Notes: a model not told the origin generated them from the sequence alone. Shown: positions 53,036-62,275, numbered from the stretch's first letter. The stretch: 64,000 bases of DNA from Anaerolineales bacterium (GCA_020634615.1 JACKBI010000003.1:248001-312000), one strand, 5' to 3'. A program made the numbers and translations.

Positions 53036-53064
53036 TTGACCGGTTTTCTCGCTACGGGTATAAT
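53036..53064 (+). promoter_or_regulatory. Promoter of the NfeD-flotillin operon
   Basis: TTGACC (53036-53041), 17 bases, TATAAT (53059-53064), about 45 bases before the TTG start at 53114. Confidence 0.75.
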
Positions 53065-53113
53065 GCGTTTGCCACAAGCTGTCCGCTGTTTGCCCGCTAG
53101 AAGGAGGCCCTCC

Positions 53114-53722
53114 TTGCTCGACTTCGTGAATACCAGCGCCCTGAATTGCCTCTATTTTGGCATGCTGGCTGCCGGTTTGGTCTTTGCACTGGGCACGTTG
53201 TTGATGAGCGGCGGCGGCGATGCAGACGCCGATGCGGATGTCGGCGATATTGATACGGATATCGATGCCGGCGGCGGCGACCTGCGTATCTTCAGCCCGG
53301 TTTCGCTGGCAACGTTCATGGCCGTCTTTGGCGCCATCGGCCTGATTGCCACCATCGGTTTCGGCGTCGATCCGCGACTCAGCCTGCTGATCGCCGGCCT
53401 GGTGGCTGCCGGGCTCAGCCTGCTGGTGGCGTACGTCTACGGTCGCCTGCTGGTCGAGATGCACGGCAGCACCGACATTCGCCAGAAGGACATGATCGGC
53501 ATCGACGCGATGGTCATCACGCCGATTCCGGTCAACGGGCTGGGTGAGGTCATGTTCGAGGTCAACTCAGAGCGGATCACCCGGCCGGCGCGTGCATTGG
53601 ACAACGGCGCCATCGCCCGCGGCACCAGTGTGATCATTGACCACGTGACCGGCGTTCACGTGGTCGTCCAGCAACGCAAAGCAACCGCAATCGCGCCGGA
53701 GCAACCGATTGATGCCAGGTAG
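53114..53722 (+). CDS. NfeD-family membrane protein
   Basis: 202 residues from TTG 53114, fixed by AAGGAGG six bases upstream. Membrane segments at about 13-33, 60-80 and 88-108. Between the first two is a Gly/Asp-rich acidic loop made of DAD/DID repeats (about 36-54). The C-terminal ~75 residues ('KDMIGIDAMVITPIPVNGLG' onward) form the OB-fold domain of NfeD1b/YuaF proteins. These partner with flotillins, and the flotillin gene starts 18 bases downstream. Confidence 0.82.
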   Translation: MLDFVNTSALNCLYFGMLAAGLVFALGTLLMSGGGDADADADVGDIDTDIDAGGGDLRIFSPVSLATFMAVFGAIGLIATIGFGVDPRLSLLIAGLVAAGLSLLVAYVYGRLLVEMHGSTDIRQKDMIGIDAMVITPIPVNGLGEVMFEVNSERITRPARALDNGAIARGTSVIIDHVTGVHVVVQQRKATAIAPEQPIDAR

Positions 53723-53740
53723 GCTGTGTAGGAGGAAGAA

Positions 53741-55210
53741 GTGGATCAAGTAATTCTGCTGGCATGTGTACCCATCGCACTGGTGGTTGTGTTGTTGGCA
53801 TTCGGCGTGGTCTTTGCCAACCGCTACCAGAAGGCCGGCCCCAATGAGGTGCTGGTGATCTCCGGTGGCCGGCGGCGCAAGGACGGGCACGCTTTTCGCA
53901 TCGTGCGCGGCGGCGGCACCTTCGTCTGGCCGGCGGTCGAGCGCATCGACGTCCTCTCGATGGAAGTGATGACCATCGACGTCGTCACCCAGCGCGTCTA
54001 CACGCGCGAGGGCGTGCCGGTCACCGTGGACGGCGTGGCGCAGGTGTCCATCGACCCCAGCGAGACCGCCATCCGCACCGCCGCGCAGCTTTTCCTGTCC
54101 AAAACCGATGACGAAATCCGCAACGTCGCGCTGCAAACGCTGGAAGGCCACCTGCGCGCGATCCTGGGCACGCTGACCGTCGAGGAGATCTACCGCGACC
54201 GCGATGCGTTTGCCCAGCAGGTGCAGGAAGTCTCATCGGGTGACATGGCAGCGATGGGTCTGCGCATCATCTCGTTCACCATCAAGGACATTCAGGACGA
54301 TCAGGGCTACCTCGACGCGCTAGGCCAGAAACGGACAGCAGAAGTGAAACGCGACGCGGCCATCGGCCAGGCTGAAGCGGCGCGTGACGCGACCATCAAG
54401 AGCGCCGAGGCCCGCCAGGCCGGCGAGACGGCCAAGTATCAGTCCGAGACCCGCATTGCCGAGTCCGAGAAAAGCTACGCCGTGCAAAAGGCGGCCTACG
54501 ACAAGGAAGTCAACCAGCAACGCGCCGAGGCAGATCTGGCCTATCGTCTGCAAGAAACCAAGACCACGCAGTTGGTCAAGGAGCAGGAGATCCAGATCGA
54601 CGTGGTCGAGAAGCAGAAGCAGATCGAAGTGCAGCAGCAGGAGGCGCTGCGCAAGGAGCGCGAGCTGGAGGCCACGGTGCGCAAGCCGGCCGAGGCGGAG
54701 CGTTACCGCATTGAGACGCTGGCCGATGCTGAGAAATTCAAGCGGCTGGCCGAAGCGCAGGGTCTCGCCTCCGCCACCCAGGCCATCGGCGAGGGCGACG
54801 CCTCCGCGATCCGCGCCAAGGGTCTGGCGGAAGCCGAAATCGCCAAGGCCAGAGGTCTGGCCGAGGCCGACATCGTCAAGGCAACCGGCTTCTCCGAGGC
54901 CGAGGCCATGGAAAAGAAGGCCGAAGCCTGGAAGCAGTACAACCAGGCAGCCATCATCCAGCAGCTCATCAACGCGCTGCCCGAAGTGGCAGCCGCTATC
55001 TCGGCGCCGCTGGCCAAGACCGACCGCATCGTTGTCATCAGCAGCGGCGGCGACAGCGGATCAGGCGCAGGCGCGTCCAAGGTGACCGCCGACATTGCAA
55101 ACATCGTCGCCCAGGTGCCGGCCACCGTGGAGGCGCTGACCGGCGTCGATCTGATCAGCGCATTACAGCAGTTGCCCGGCATGATGAAGGATGGCAACGC
55201 GTCCGAATAG
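53741..55210 (+). CDS. floT: Flotillin-like SPFH protein
   Basis: 489 residues from GTG 53741 (AGGAGGAAGAA box). One N-terminal membrane hairpin (about 4-26), an SPFH/PHB domain (about 30-200, 'NEVLVISGG', 'VERIDVLSMEVMTIDV'), then a long Ala/Glu/Lys coiled coil (about 200-400). The coil carries the flotillin repeats 'GLAEAEIAKARGLAEADIVK'. A short hydrophobic C-terminal helix region follows. Scaffold of functional membrane microdomains; acts with the NfeD protein. Confidence 0.93.
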   Translation: MDQVILLACVPIALVVVLLAFGVVFANRYQKAGPNEVLVISGGRRRKDGHAFRIVRGGGTFVWPAVERIDVLSMEVMTIDVVTQRVYTREGVPVTVDGVAQVSIDPSETAIRTAAQLFLSKTDDEIRNVALQTLEGHLRAILGTLTVEEIYRDRDAFAQQVQEVSSGDMAAMGLRIISFTIKDIQDDQGYLDALGQKRTAEVKRDAAIGQAEAARDATIKSAEARQAGETAKYQSETRIAESEKSYAVQKAAYDKEVNQQRAEADLAYRLQETKTTQLVKEQEIQIDVVEKQKQIEVQQQEALRKERELEATVRKPAEAERYRIETLADAEKFKRLAEAQGLASATQAIGEGDASAIRAKGLAEAEIAKARGLAEADIVKATGFSEAEAMEKKAEAWKQYNQAAIIQQLINALPEVAAAISAPLAKTDRIVVISSGGDSGSGAGASKVTADIANIVAQVPATVEALTGVDLISALQQLPGMMKDGNASE

Positions 55211-55249
55211 CCTGCCGGTAGTTCGAGGCACGTCGCAGTTGCAGATGAC

Positions 55250-55279
55250 AAGGCGCTGATGTGATTTCATCAGCGCCTT
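55250..55279 (+). terminator. Terminator of the flotillin operon
   Basis: AAGGCGCTGATG and CATCAGCGCCTT perfect arms around a six-base loop, followed by a short T-containing tail. Confidence 0.75.
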
Positions 55280-55338
55280 TCGATTTGGATGAGTTCGAAA
55301 CTGGTGCGCCAGCGCGGCTGCGTTCGGGCAATGACAGA

Positions 55339-55368
55339 TTGCTGTGTTACTTGCAGCTATGGTAGAAT
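55339..55368 (+). promoter_or_regulatory. Promoter of the dehydrogenase gene
   Basis: TTGCTG (55339-55344), 18 bases, TAGAAT (55363-55368), about 80 bases upstream of GTG 55450. Confidence 0.5.
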
Positions 55369-55449
55369 TGGCAGACCGTCCAATTACAGTTGCTGTCAGC
55401 TTGCCAAGCAGATACCGTATCGCCTCAACTGTTTACCCATGGAGGTCTT

Positions 55450-56487
55450 GTGAAGGCAATCCTCTTCCGCGAACATGGTTCCCTCGATGCATTGGATTAT
55501 GTCGAGAACTTTCCCGTTCCTGAACTTGCTCCCGACGAAGCCCTGATCAAAGTTCGTTATGCTGCGCTGAATCGGCTGGACCAGTTCGTAGTGCGCGGCT
55601 GGAAAGGACTGGACCTGCTGCTGCCGCACATTCCGGGCGCCGACTTCAGTGGCTCCATCGTCGCGCTGGGCGAGGATGTCACCAACTGGGTCGCGGGGCA
55701 ACCGGTGACCGCCAACCCATCGCTTTGGTGCGGTCACTGCACGTTCTGCCTGGCCGGCCAGCAGAGTCTGTGCGACACCTTTGCGATCCTGGGCGAGCAC
55801 GTCCGCGGCAGCTTTGCTGAGTTCGTCAAGATGCCGGCGCGCAACCTGATGGCCGTGCCCGACGGTTTCTCGATGAAACAGGCCGCAGCCGCACCGACAG
55901 TGGCCGTCACCACCTGGCGCATGCTGGTCACGCGCGGCCAGCTCAAGCCGGGCGAGACGGTCTTGCTGGTGGGCGCGGGCGGCGGCGTCAACAGTTTCTC
56001 GATCCCCCTGGCCAAAATGCTGGGCGCGACGGTCTGGGTTGTGGCCGGTGGCGCGGCCAAGGCACAGCAAGCAACGGAGCTGGGCGCGGACTGGGTCATC
56101 GATCGCGAGGCCGAGCCCAACTGGTCCAAAGCTGCCTATCTGCACAGCGGCAAGCGAGGCGTGGATGTGGTGGTTGATAACGTCGGCGCGGCCACGTGGG
56201 AAGCCAGCGTGCGCAGCCTGAAGAAGGGCGGCCGGCTGCTGACAGTCGGCGGCACCACCGGCTACACCGGACAGACGCCCATCAACATCATGTTCGGCCG
56301 CCAGGTCAGCATCATCGGCTCGACCATGGGCAGCCAGTTGGAGTTCGAAGACGCCATGCGGCTGATCTTCGCCGGCAAACTGGCGGTTCCCATCGACCGG
56401 GTCTACCCACTGGCCGAGGCGCGTCAAGCTGAGGAGCGGATGCAAGAGGGCGTGCACTTCGGCAAGATCTTGCTGGAAGTGAATTAG
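55450..56487 (+). CDS. Zinc-binding MDR dehydrogenase
   Basis: 345 residues from GTG 55450 with TGGAGG upstream. Structural-zinc cysteines cluster in 'LWCGHCTFCLAGQQSLCDTF' (about 96-115). The nucleotide site is 'LLVGAGGGVNSFSIPLAK' and 'VDVVVDNVGAATWE' follows. Medium-chain alcohol dehydrogenase / quinone oxidoreductase superfamily; substrate not predictable. Monocistronic, with HicBA downstream. Confidence 0.85.
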   Translation: MKAILFREHGSLDALDYVENFPVPELAPDEALIKVRYAALNRLDQFVVRGWKGLDLLLPHIPGADFSGSIVALGEDVTNWVAGQPVTANPSLWCGHCTFCLAGQQSLCDTFAILGEHVRGSFAEFVKMPARNLMAVPDGFSMKQAAAAPTVAVTTWRMLVTRGQLKPGETVLLVGAGGGVNSFSIPLAKMLGATVWVVAGGAAKAQQATELGADWVIDREAEPNWSKAAYLHSGKRGVDVVVDNVGAATWEASVRSLKKGGRLLTVGGTTGYTGQTPINIMFGRQVSIIGSTMGSQLEFEDAMRLIFAGKLAVPIDRVYPLAEARQAEERMQEGVHFGKILLEVN

Positions 56488-56549
56488 CTGTCGCGAAAGA
56501 GATGTTCTGCAACCAGTGTGGAAAAGACTTTATCAAGGAATGGCACGCT

Positions 56550-56753
56550 ATGAAACTCCAAATCATTCTCGAACCTTCAGAAGACAGCGGCTATACGGTG
56601 ATTGTCCCATCGCTTCCAGGCTGCATCAGCGAAGGTGATACCGTCGATGAGGCGATGGCCAACATCCGGGAAGCCATTGAGCTATATCTGGAGCCGGTTG
56701 ACGATGACTGGATTCCAGAACATAACTCGCTCGTGCGGGAGCTGGTTGTGTGA
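56550..56753 (+). CDS. hicB: HicB-family antitoxin
   Basis: 67 residues from ATG 56550. A single HicB fold: 'LEPSEDSGYTVIVPSLPGCI' then 'GDTVDEAMANIREAIELYLE'. It lacks a separate DNA-binding tail. It overlaps hicA by four bases (GTGA), the usual coupling for this toxin-antitoxin pair. Neutralises HicA by direct binding. Confidence 0.88.
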   Translation: MKLQIILEPSEDSGYTVIVPSLPGCISEGDTVDEAMANIREAIELYLEPVDDDWIPEHNSLVRELVV

Positions 56754-56977
56754 GCAAGGTACCAAGCCTACCATACACAACAGTTATTCGCGCATTGCAG
56801 CGTGACGGATGGACGGTTGTCAGACAGAGAGGAAGCCATATCCGCCTTCAGAAGAGAATCGGTGAAGAAGTGCTCAAGATCACAGTTCCTGCGCACCGCC
56901 CAATAAAGCGTTCCACACTGGCTCATATTCTGAAACAAGCACACATTGACATAGACCGCTTCCTTGAGTTGCTGTAA
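56750..56977 (+). CDS. hicA: HicA-family mRNA interferase toxin
   Basis: 75 residues from GTG 56750. A dsRBD-like fold with the catalytic His in 'RQRGSHIRLQKR', then 'ITVPAHRPIKRSTLAHILKQ'. Cleaves mRNA when free of HicB. Order hicB-hicA. Its stop lies about 30 bases before the next gene. Confidence 0.9.
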   Translation: MSKVPSLPYTTVIRALQRDGWTVVRQRGSHIRLQKRIGEEVLKITVPAHRPIKRSTLAHILKQAHIDIDRFLELL

Positions 56978-57008
56978 AAACCCAGTCTACCCCAGACCAC
57001 TAACTCCC

Positions 57009-57809
57009 ATGACCGCCCTCAACACGTACTTCTCAGGAATGCGCACCAGCATCCGGCCGGTGATGCACCTGCGCGCCGACCGGTTGTGGGAGATCGACGC
57101 GCTGCGCGGCATTGCGATCATCATGATGGTGATCTACCACCTGCTGTGGGACCTGTCCAGCATGGGCGGCTTCGACATCGCCATGCGCAGCGGCTTCTGG
57201 GGCATCTGGCAGAACATCACTGCCAGCCTGTTCACCGGTCTGGTCGGTCTGTCGATGACGTTGAGCTATGCCGCCGCGCGCCAACACCAGCCCAGCGGCT
57301 CGTTGTTCCGCAAGTTTTTCCTGCGCGGCCTGACGGTCTTTTCCTGGGGCGTGGTGATCAGCATCGTCACCTATCTGGCGCTGGGACCGGCCTTCTACGT
57401 GCGCTTCGGCATTCTGCAGCTCATCGGCACGTCGATCATCATCGCCTATCCGTTGCTGCGTTTCCGCTGGCTGAACCTCCTGCTGGGCATCGTAGTCATC
57501 GCGCTGGCGCCGGTTATCAATGCGCAAGGGCTGGACATTCCCTGGTTGCAGTGGCTGGCGCCGACGCCGGGCGCGGGCGTGGACTATGCGCCGTTGATCC
57601 CCTGGTTTGGCCGCGTGCTGATCGGTATCTTCCTGGGCAATATGTTTTATCCCGGCGGGCAGCGCGGCTTTACCCTGCCCGACTTCGCAAACAATCTGCT
57701 GGTGCGTTTCCTGCGCATTATGGGCGAGAACTCGCTGCTGATCTATCTCATCCACCAGCCGATCATGATTGCCACACTGACAATGCTTGGCATCATTCAC
57801 CTGTTCTAA
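57009..57809 (+). CDS. DUF1624 / heparan-glucosaminide acetyltransferase-like membrane protein
   Basis: 266 residues from ATG 57009. Begins with the family pattern 'RLWEIDALRGIAIIMMVIYH' carrying the conserved His, then about seven membrane segments, with 'FWGIWQNITASLFTGLVGLS' and 'RVLIGIFLGNMFYPGG' in the middle. The final 'GENSLLIYLIHQPIMIA' is shared with acyltransferase-3-like proteins. Probable transmembrane acyl transfer to a glycan; substrate unknown. Confidence 0.78.
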   Translation: MTALNTYFSGMRTSIRPVMHLRADRLWEIDALRGIAIIMMVIYHLLWDLSSMGGFDIAMRSGFWGIWQNITASLFTGLVGLSMTLSYAAARQHQPSGSLFRKFFLRGLTVFSWGVVISIVTYLALGPAFYVRFGILQLIGTSIIIAYPLLRFRWLNLLLGIVVIALAPVINAQGLDIPWLQWLAPTPGAGVDYAPLIPWFGRVLIGIFLGNMFYPGGQRGFTLPDFANNLLVRFLRIMGENSLLIYLIHQPIMIATLTMLGIIHLF

Positions 57810-57867
57810 ACCCAGCGGGCACGGTCACGAGACCGGCCCGAGCCCGGGTCAAATGTAGGAGGCACCA

Positions 57868-59418
57868 TTGACGACCAATCCACAGATTGAACAGTTGCGC
57901 CACCTGCGGCAGCAGGCGCTGCGCGGCGGCGGCGAGGATCGCATCGCCCGCCAGCACGCGGCCGGCAAGTTGACAGCGCGCGAGCGCTTGAACTTCATGC
58001 TTGACAAGGGCAGCTTCCGCGAACTCGACATGTTCGTCACGCACCGCAGCCATGATTTCGGCCTGGAAAAACAGCGGTACATGGGCGACGGCGTCGTGAC
58101 CGGCTATGGCACCATCGACGGCCGGCCGGTATACGTGTTTTCACAGGATTTCACGGTGTTTGGCGGCTCCCTTTCGGAGACACACGCCGAAAAGATCGTC
58201 AAGATCATGGAACTTGCCATGAAGAACGGCGCGCCGGTGATCGGGCTGAACGACAGCGGCGGCGCACGCATTCAGGAAGGTGTAGTCAGCCTGGGCGGCT
58301 ATGCCGATGTCTTCCTGCTCAACACGCTGGCCTCCGGCGTCATTCCGCAGATCAGTCTGGTGATGGGACCGTGCGCGGGCGGCGCAGTGTATTCTCCCGC
58401 CATCACTGATTTCATCATCATGGTGCAGGACACCAGCTTCATGTTCGTGACCGGGCCGGACGTGGTCAAGGCAGTAACCCACGAGGAGGTCAGCTTCGAA
58501 GAGCTGGGCGGCGCGCTGACCCACGCTGCCAAGAGCGGCGTAGCCCACTTTGTGGCCGAAAACGAGGAGCACGCGCTGTTCCTCGCCCAGAAGCTGTTGA
58601 GCTTCCTGCCGCAGAACAACCAGGAAGACCCACCCTTCATCGCCACCAGCGACGATCCGCTGCGCATGGATGAAGCGCTGGACAATATCGTGCCGCAAAA
58701 TCCCAACAAAGCCTATGACATGAAGGACATCATCCGCCACATTGTGGATGACGGGGATTTTATGGAAGTGCATCAGAACTACGCCATGAACATCATTGTT
58801 GGGTTCGCGCGACTGGGCGGGCACACAGTGGGAATCGTGGCGCAGCAGCCCACAGTGCTGGCCGGCGTGCTGGACATCGACTCGAGCACCAAGGGGGCGC
58901 GCTTCGTGCGTTTCTGTGACTGCTTCAGCATCCCCATTGTGACCCTGGTCGATGTGCCCGGTTTCATGCCCGGCACGGCCCAGGAGCACGGCGGGATCAT
59001 CCGCAACGGCGCCAAGCTGCTCTACGCCTACTGCGAAGCGACGGTTCCCAAGGTGACGGTGATCACGCGCAAGGCCTATGGCGGCGCCTACGACGTGATG
59101 AGCAGCAAGCACATCCGCGGCGATGTCAACCTGGCCTGGCCAACGGCTGAGATCGCCGTGATGGGACCGGAGGGAGCGATCAACATCCTCTACCGGCGCG
59201 AGCTTGCTGCAGCCGACAACCCGGAGCAGCTACGTTCCCAGTTGGTGCAGGAGTACCGCGAGAAGTTTGCCAATCCCTACGTGGCCGCTGCCCGCGGCTT
59301 CATCGACGATGTCATCGAGCCGCGCGAGACCCGGCCCTACCTGATCAATGCACTGGAAATGCTGCAAAACAAGCGCGACACCAACCCGCCCAAGAAACAT
59401 GGGAATATGCCGCTTTAG
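57868..59418 (+). CDS. pccB: Acyl-CoA (propionyl-CoA) carboxylase beta subunit
   Basis: 516 residues from TTG 57868 with AGGAGG upstream. Carboxyltransferase features: 'KLTARERLNFMLDKGSF' at the N-terminus, 'GLNDSGGARIQEGVVSLGGY' (first oxyanion hole), 'VMGPCAGGAVYSPA', 'VDVPGFMPGTAQEHGGIIR' and 'KAYGGAYDVMSSKH'. 'LAGVLDIDSSTKGARFVRF' has Asp at the position linked to propionyl specificity in PccB. Transfers carboxyl from biotin to propionyl-CoA to give methylmalonyl-CoA. Length is typical. Feeds the mutase at 22236. Confidence 0.92.
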   Translation: MTTNPQIEQLRHLRQQALRGGGEDRIARQHAAGKLTARERLNFMLDKGSFRELDMFVTHRSHDFGLEKQRYMGDGVVTGYGTIDGRPVYVFSQDFTVFGGSLSETHAEKIVKIMELAMKNGAPVIGLNDSGGARIQEGVVSLGGYADVFLLNTLASGVIPQISLVMGPCAGGAVYSPAITDFIIMVQDTSFMFVTGPDVVKAVTHEEVSFEELGGALTHAAKSGVAHFVAENEEHALFLAQKLLSFLPQNNQEDPPFIATSDDPLRMDEALDNIVPQNPNKAYDMKDIIRHIVDDGDFMEVHQNYAMNIIVGFARLGGHTVGIVAQQPTVLAGVLDIDSSTKGARFVRFCDCFSIPIVTLVDVPGFMPGTAQEHGGIIRNGAKLLYAYCEATVPKVTVITRKAYGGAYDVMSSKHIRGDVNLAWPTAEIAVMGPEGAINILYRRELAAADNPEQLRSQLVQEYREKFANPYVAAARGFIDDVIEPRETRPYLINALEMLQNKRDTNPPKKHGNMPL

Positions 59419-59420
59419 GC

Positions 59421-59514
59421 ACCAGTTTCCAGTAATCAGTAACCAGTAATCGGTTATCAATGAGCTCTCAGCATACTGATCACTGACCACTGGTTACTGA
59501 TCACCGACCACCGA
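59421..59514. repeat. Iterated ATCAGTAACCAG word hairpin
   Basis: CCAGTAATCAGTAACCAG words on the left (59421-59460) pair with CTGATCACTGACCACTGG and TTACTGATCACCG words on the right (59476-59514). Same vocabulary as the 25430 hairpin 34 kb away. Confidence 0.65.
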
Positions 59515-59516
59515 CC

Positions 59517-60062
59517 ATGCGCCTCACCTTCTCACTCTCCGACGAACAGTTTGCTGCCAACGACCGGGCCGGCGTCATGGTCGGCTTGCCGCTGGCGGTG
59601 CAACTGGACGCGGGCCCGCTGATTGCCGGACGGATCGACGGCGACGGCTGGATCGAGCCGGTCAATTTCGGCCACGCCAGCATCCGCCCCGTCAGTCTGG
59701 ATCGCCACGTATTCTGCGGGCGCATCAGCGAGATCGAGACGTGGACTCACGACGGCGACACGGTTTGCCAGGCGACGCTGGACTGCGGCGTGCCGCTGAG
59801 ATTTGAGCTGCTGGCAGCAACGCCCGCCGAGGCGCCACGAACGGGCGACTGGTATCTGGGGCTGGCGCCGCTGCGTGGCCTGCTTGCCATGAACCCCAGC
59901 GATCTGCTTTGGCAAACGGTAACCGGTTCGATCGTGGATATCCAGCGGCTCTCCCTCGACCCGCTGGCGGCCGGATTTGGCGCGATGCGCTGGCTGTCCG
60001 GCATGCCGCGCCAATCCTTCGCACCGGATCAGGTGTTTGTGACGGTGGAAATAGTGCGATAG
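59517..60062 (+). CDS. Hypothetical protein inside the carboxylase operon
   Basis: 181 residues, no signal peptide or membrane segment. Composition is beta-rich: 'PLAVQLDAGPLIAGRIDGDG', 'FCGRISEIETWTHDGDTVCQ', 'GDWYLGLAPLRGLLAMNP'. I do not recognise the family. The ATG follows the word hairpin without a strong ribosome site. Its place between the carboxylase beta and biotin carboxylase genes suggests a link to that enzyme or simply co-transcription. Confidence 0.6.
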   Translation: MRLTFSLSDEQFAANDRAGVMVGLPLAVQLDAGPLIAGRIDGDGWIEPVNFGHASIRPVSLDRHVFCGRISEIETWTHDGDTVCQATLDCGVPLRFELLAATPAEAPRTGDWYLGLAPLRGLLAMNPSDLLWQTVTGSIVDIQRLSLDPLAAGFGAMRWLSGMPRQSFAPDQVFVTVEIVR

Positions 60063-60194
60063 CTTGTTAGTGTGGTAGTGCGGAAGTTTGTTGGCGGCGG
60101 TGTGTGCTAATGCGATGGGTTTCGCCGGAAACCAGGGCCTGGATTCCTGTCTCGGGTCTCCATCCCCTACACCCCACGCCCCAGAAAGGTATCC

Positions 60195-61682
60195 ATGTTT
60201 AAGAAAGTCCTGGTAGCCAATCGCGGTGAGATCGCCGTGCGCATCCTGCGAGCCTGCGAAGAGCGCGGCCTCCAGACGGTGGCCGTCTACTCCGAGGCGG
60301 ACCGCAACGCGCTACATGTGCGCTATGCCAATGAGGCCTTCCTGATTGGCCCGCCTCCCTCGTCACAGAGTTATCTGCGCATCGACAAGATCATCGATGT
60401 GGCCAAGCGGTCGGGCGCGGACGCAATTCATCCCGGTTACGGCTTCCTTGCAGAAAACGACGAATTCGCCCAGGCCTGTGTCGACGAGGGGATCGCCTTC
60501 ATCGGCCCCACACCGGAGAACATGCGCGCCATGGGCGACAAGGTGACGGCGCGCCAGACGATGATCGCCGCCGGCGTGCCGGTGGTGCCAGGATCGGCCC
60601 ATGGACTGCGTGACGACGAGGTCGCCGCCGAAGCGCAGCGCATCGGGCTGCCGGTACTGATCAAGGCGTCAGCAGGCGGCGGCGGCAAGGGGATGCGGGT
60701 CGTGCGCGACGAATCCGAGCTTCAGCGATCGCTGGGTGCCGCCCGCCGCGAGGCCATGAGCGCGTTCGGCGACGACACGGTCTACCTGGAAAAGCTGATC
60801 GAACGGCCGCGCCATATCGAGATTCAGATTCTGGCCGACAGCCACGGCAACGTCATCCACCTGGGCGAGCGCGAATGCTCGATCCAACGCCGCCATCAGA
60901 AGCTGATCGAAGAGTCGCCCTCGGTGGCCGTGGACGAGGCGCTGCGGCAGAAGATGGGCGAATTGTCTGTGCAGGCAGCGCGGGCGGTCAACTATGTCAG
61001 TGCGGGCACGCTGGAGTTTCTGCTGGACCAGAGCGGCAACTTCTACTTCCTGGAAATGAACACCCGCCTGCAAGTCGAGCATCCGGTCACAGAACGTGTC
61101 ACCGGGGTTGACATCGTCAAAGAGATGATCACCATTGCGGCCGGCCGGCGGATGCGCCTGAAACAGGAAGACATCCGCCCCAAAGGCTGGGCAATTGAAT
61201 GTCGCATCACTGCCGAAGACCCGATCAACAACTTCATGCCCTCGGGCGGCAAGATCACCACGTTGCAGGAACCCACCGGGCCGGGCGTGCGGGTTGAGAG
61301 CGGCATCTATGAGGGGTTCGAGGTCAGCCTGTTCTACGACCCGATGATCGCCAAGCTGATCTGTTGGGGCGAGACACGCGCTGAGGCGCTGCTGCGGATG
61401 CGCCGGGCGCTGAACGAGTATCGCATCGGCGGCATCAAGACTTCGATTCCCTTCCACCAGCAGATCATGAGCAGCGCGCAGTTCATGTGGGGCACGTTCG
61501 ACACCAATTTCCTGGAAGAGCGTTTCAGCATGACCTACACCGAACGGCCGGAAATGGAGCTCAGCGCTGCCATTGCCGCTGCACTGGTGGCGCACACAAG
61601 CGAGCAGCGGGCAACCGTGATGCACCACACCAGCGGATCAACCGGTTCAGCCTGGAAACGCAGCGGCGGCTGGAAGCGCTGA
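60195..61682 (+). CDS. accC: Biotin carboxylase subunit of acyl-CoA carboxylase
   Basis: 495 residues. N-terminal 'KVLVANRGEIAVRILRACEE', 'AIHPGYGFLAEND', the ATP-grasp glycine loop 'IKASAGGGGKGMRVV' (about 156-170), 'GERECSIQRRHQKLIEESPS' and 'FLEMNTRLQVEHPVTE' (catalytic). Carboxylates biotin on the carrier protein using ATP and bicarbonate. The biotin carrier is a separate gene 14 bases downstream, so this is a three-subunit acyl-CoA carboxylase. Confidence 0.94.
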   Translation: MFKKVLVANRGEIAVRILRACEERGLQTVAVYSEADRNALHVRYANEAFLIGPPPSSQSYLRIDKIIDVAKRSGADAIHPGYGFLAENDEFAQACVDEGIAFIGPTPENMRAMGDKVTARQTMIAAGVPVVPGSAHGLRDDEVAAEAQRIGLPVLIKASAGGGGKGMRVVRDESELQRSLGAARREAMSAFGDDTVYLEKLIERPRHIEIQILADSHGNVIHLGERECSIQRRHQKLIEESPSVAVDEALRQKMGELSVQAARAVNYVSAGTLEFLLDQSGNFYFLEMNTRLQVEHPVTERVTGVDIVKEMITIAAGRRMRLKQEDIRPKGWAIECRITAEDPINNFMPSGGKITTLQEPTGPGVRVESGIYEGFEVSLFYDPMIAKLICWGETRAEALLRMRRALNEYRIGGIKTSIPFHQQIMSSAQFMWGTFDTNFLEERFSMTYTERPEMELSAAIAAALVAHTSEQRATVMHHTSGSTGSAWKRSGGWKR

Positions 61683-61696
61683 GAGAGACACAGGCT

Positions 61697-62230
61697 ATGA
61701 AATACATTGCGACAATTACGCCTACCGGAGCACGGGTCGGCACAGGCCGCACCCTGGAGATTGAAATCGAGGAAAGCGGAATCGTGCGCGTCGGCGATCA
61801 GGCATTTCAAACCGACTTGCGCCGAATCGGCGACCTCGATCTCTACTCGCTATTGGTCAACAACCGCTCTTACGAGGTGCATGTCGACCAGACGGAGCGC
61901 CATGCGTACCGCATCATGGTATCCGGTGAGGGGTACGAAGGGTTCGAGGTCCACATCGTCGACGAACGCACCTACCGGGCCAGCCTGGCTTCAGGCGGGC
62001 TGGGCGGAGCCAGTGGCGACTCTGCCATCAAAGCGCCAATTCCGGGCCTTGTGGTCAAGGTACTGGTCAACGAGGGCGATCCCGTAACTCTGGGCCAGAG
62101 CATCATTATCCTGGAAGCCATGAAGATGGAAAACGAACTGCGCGCACCGCGCGATGGCGTGGTGGCAACGGTCAAGGTCAAGCCGGGCAACTCGGTCAAC
62201 CAGGGCGAGACGCTGGTGACACTGCAATGA
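61697..62230 (+). CDS. Biotin carboxyl carrier protein
   Basis: 177 residues from ATG 61697. The last ~70 residues are a biotinyl domain with the lysine motif 'ILEAMKMENELRAP' (about 138-151). A Gly/Ala/Ser hinge ('SLASGGLGGASGD') precedes it. The N-terminal ~95 residues are beta-rich and probably bind the other subunits. Completes the carboxylase with the accC and pccB products. Confidence 0.92.
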   Translation: MKYIATITPTGARVGTGRTLEIEIEESGIVRVGDQAFQTDLRRIGDLDLYSLLVNNRSYEVHVDQTERHAYRIMVSGEGYEGFEVHIVDERTYRASLASGGLGGASGDSAIKAPIPGLVVKVLVNEGDPVTLGQSIIILEAMKMENELRAPRDGVVATVKVKPGNSVNQGETLVTLQ

Positions 62231-62275
62231 AGCACTGGTGCTGCCTGTGACAGGCCCACTGATAGTTCCTGCGGC

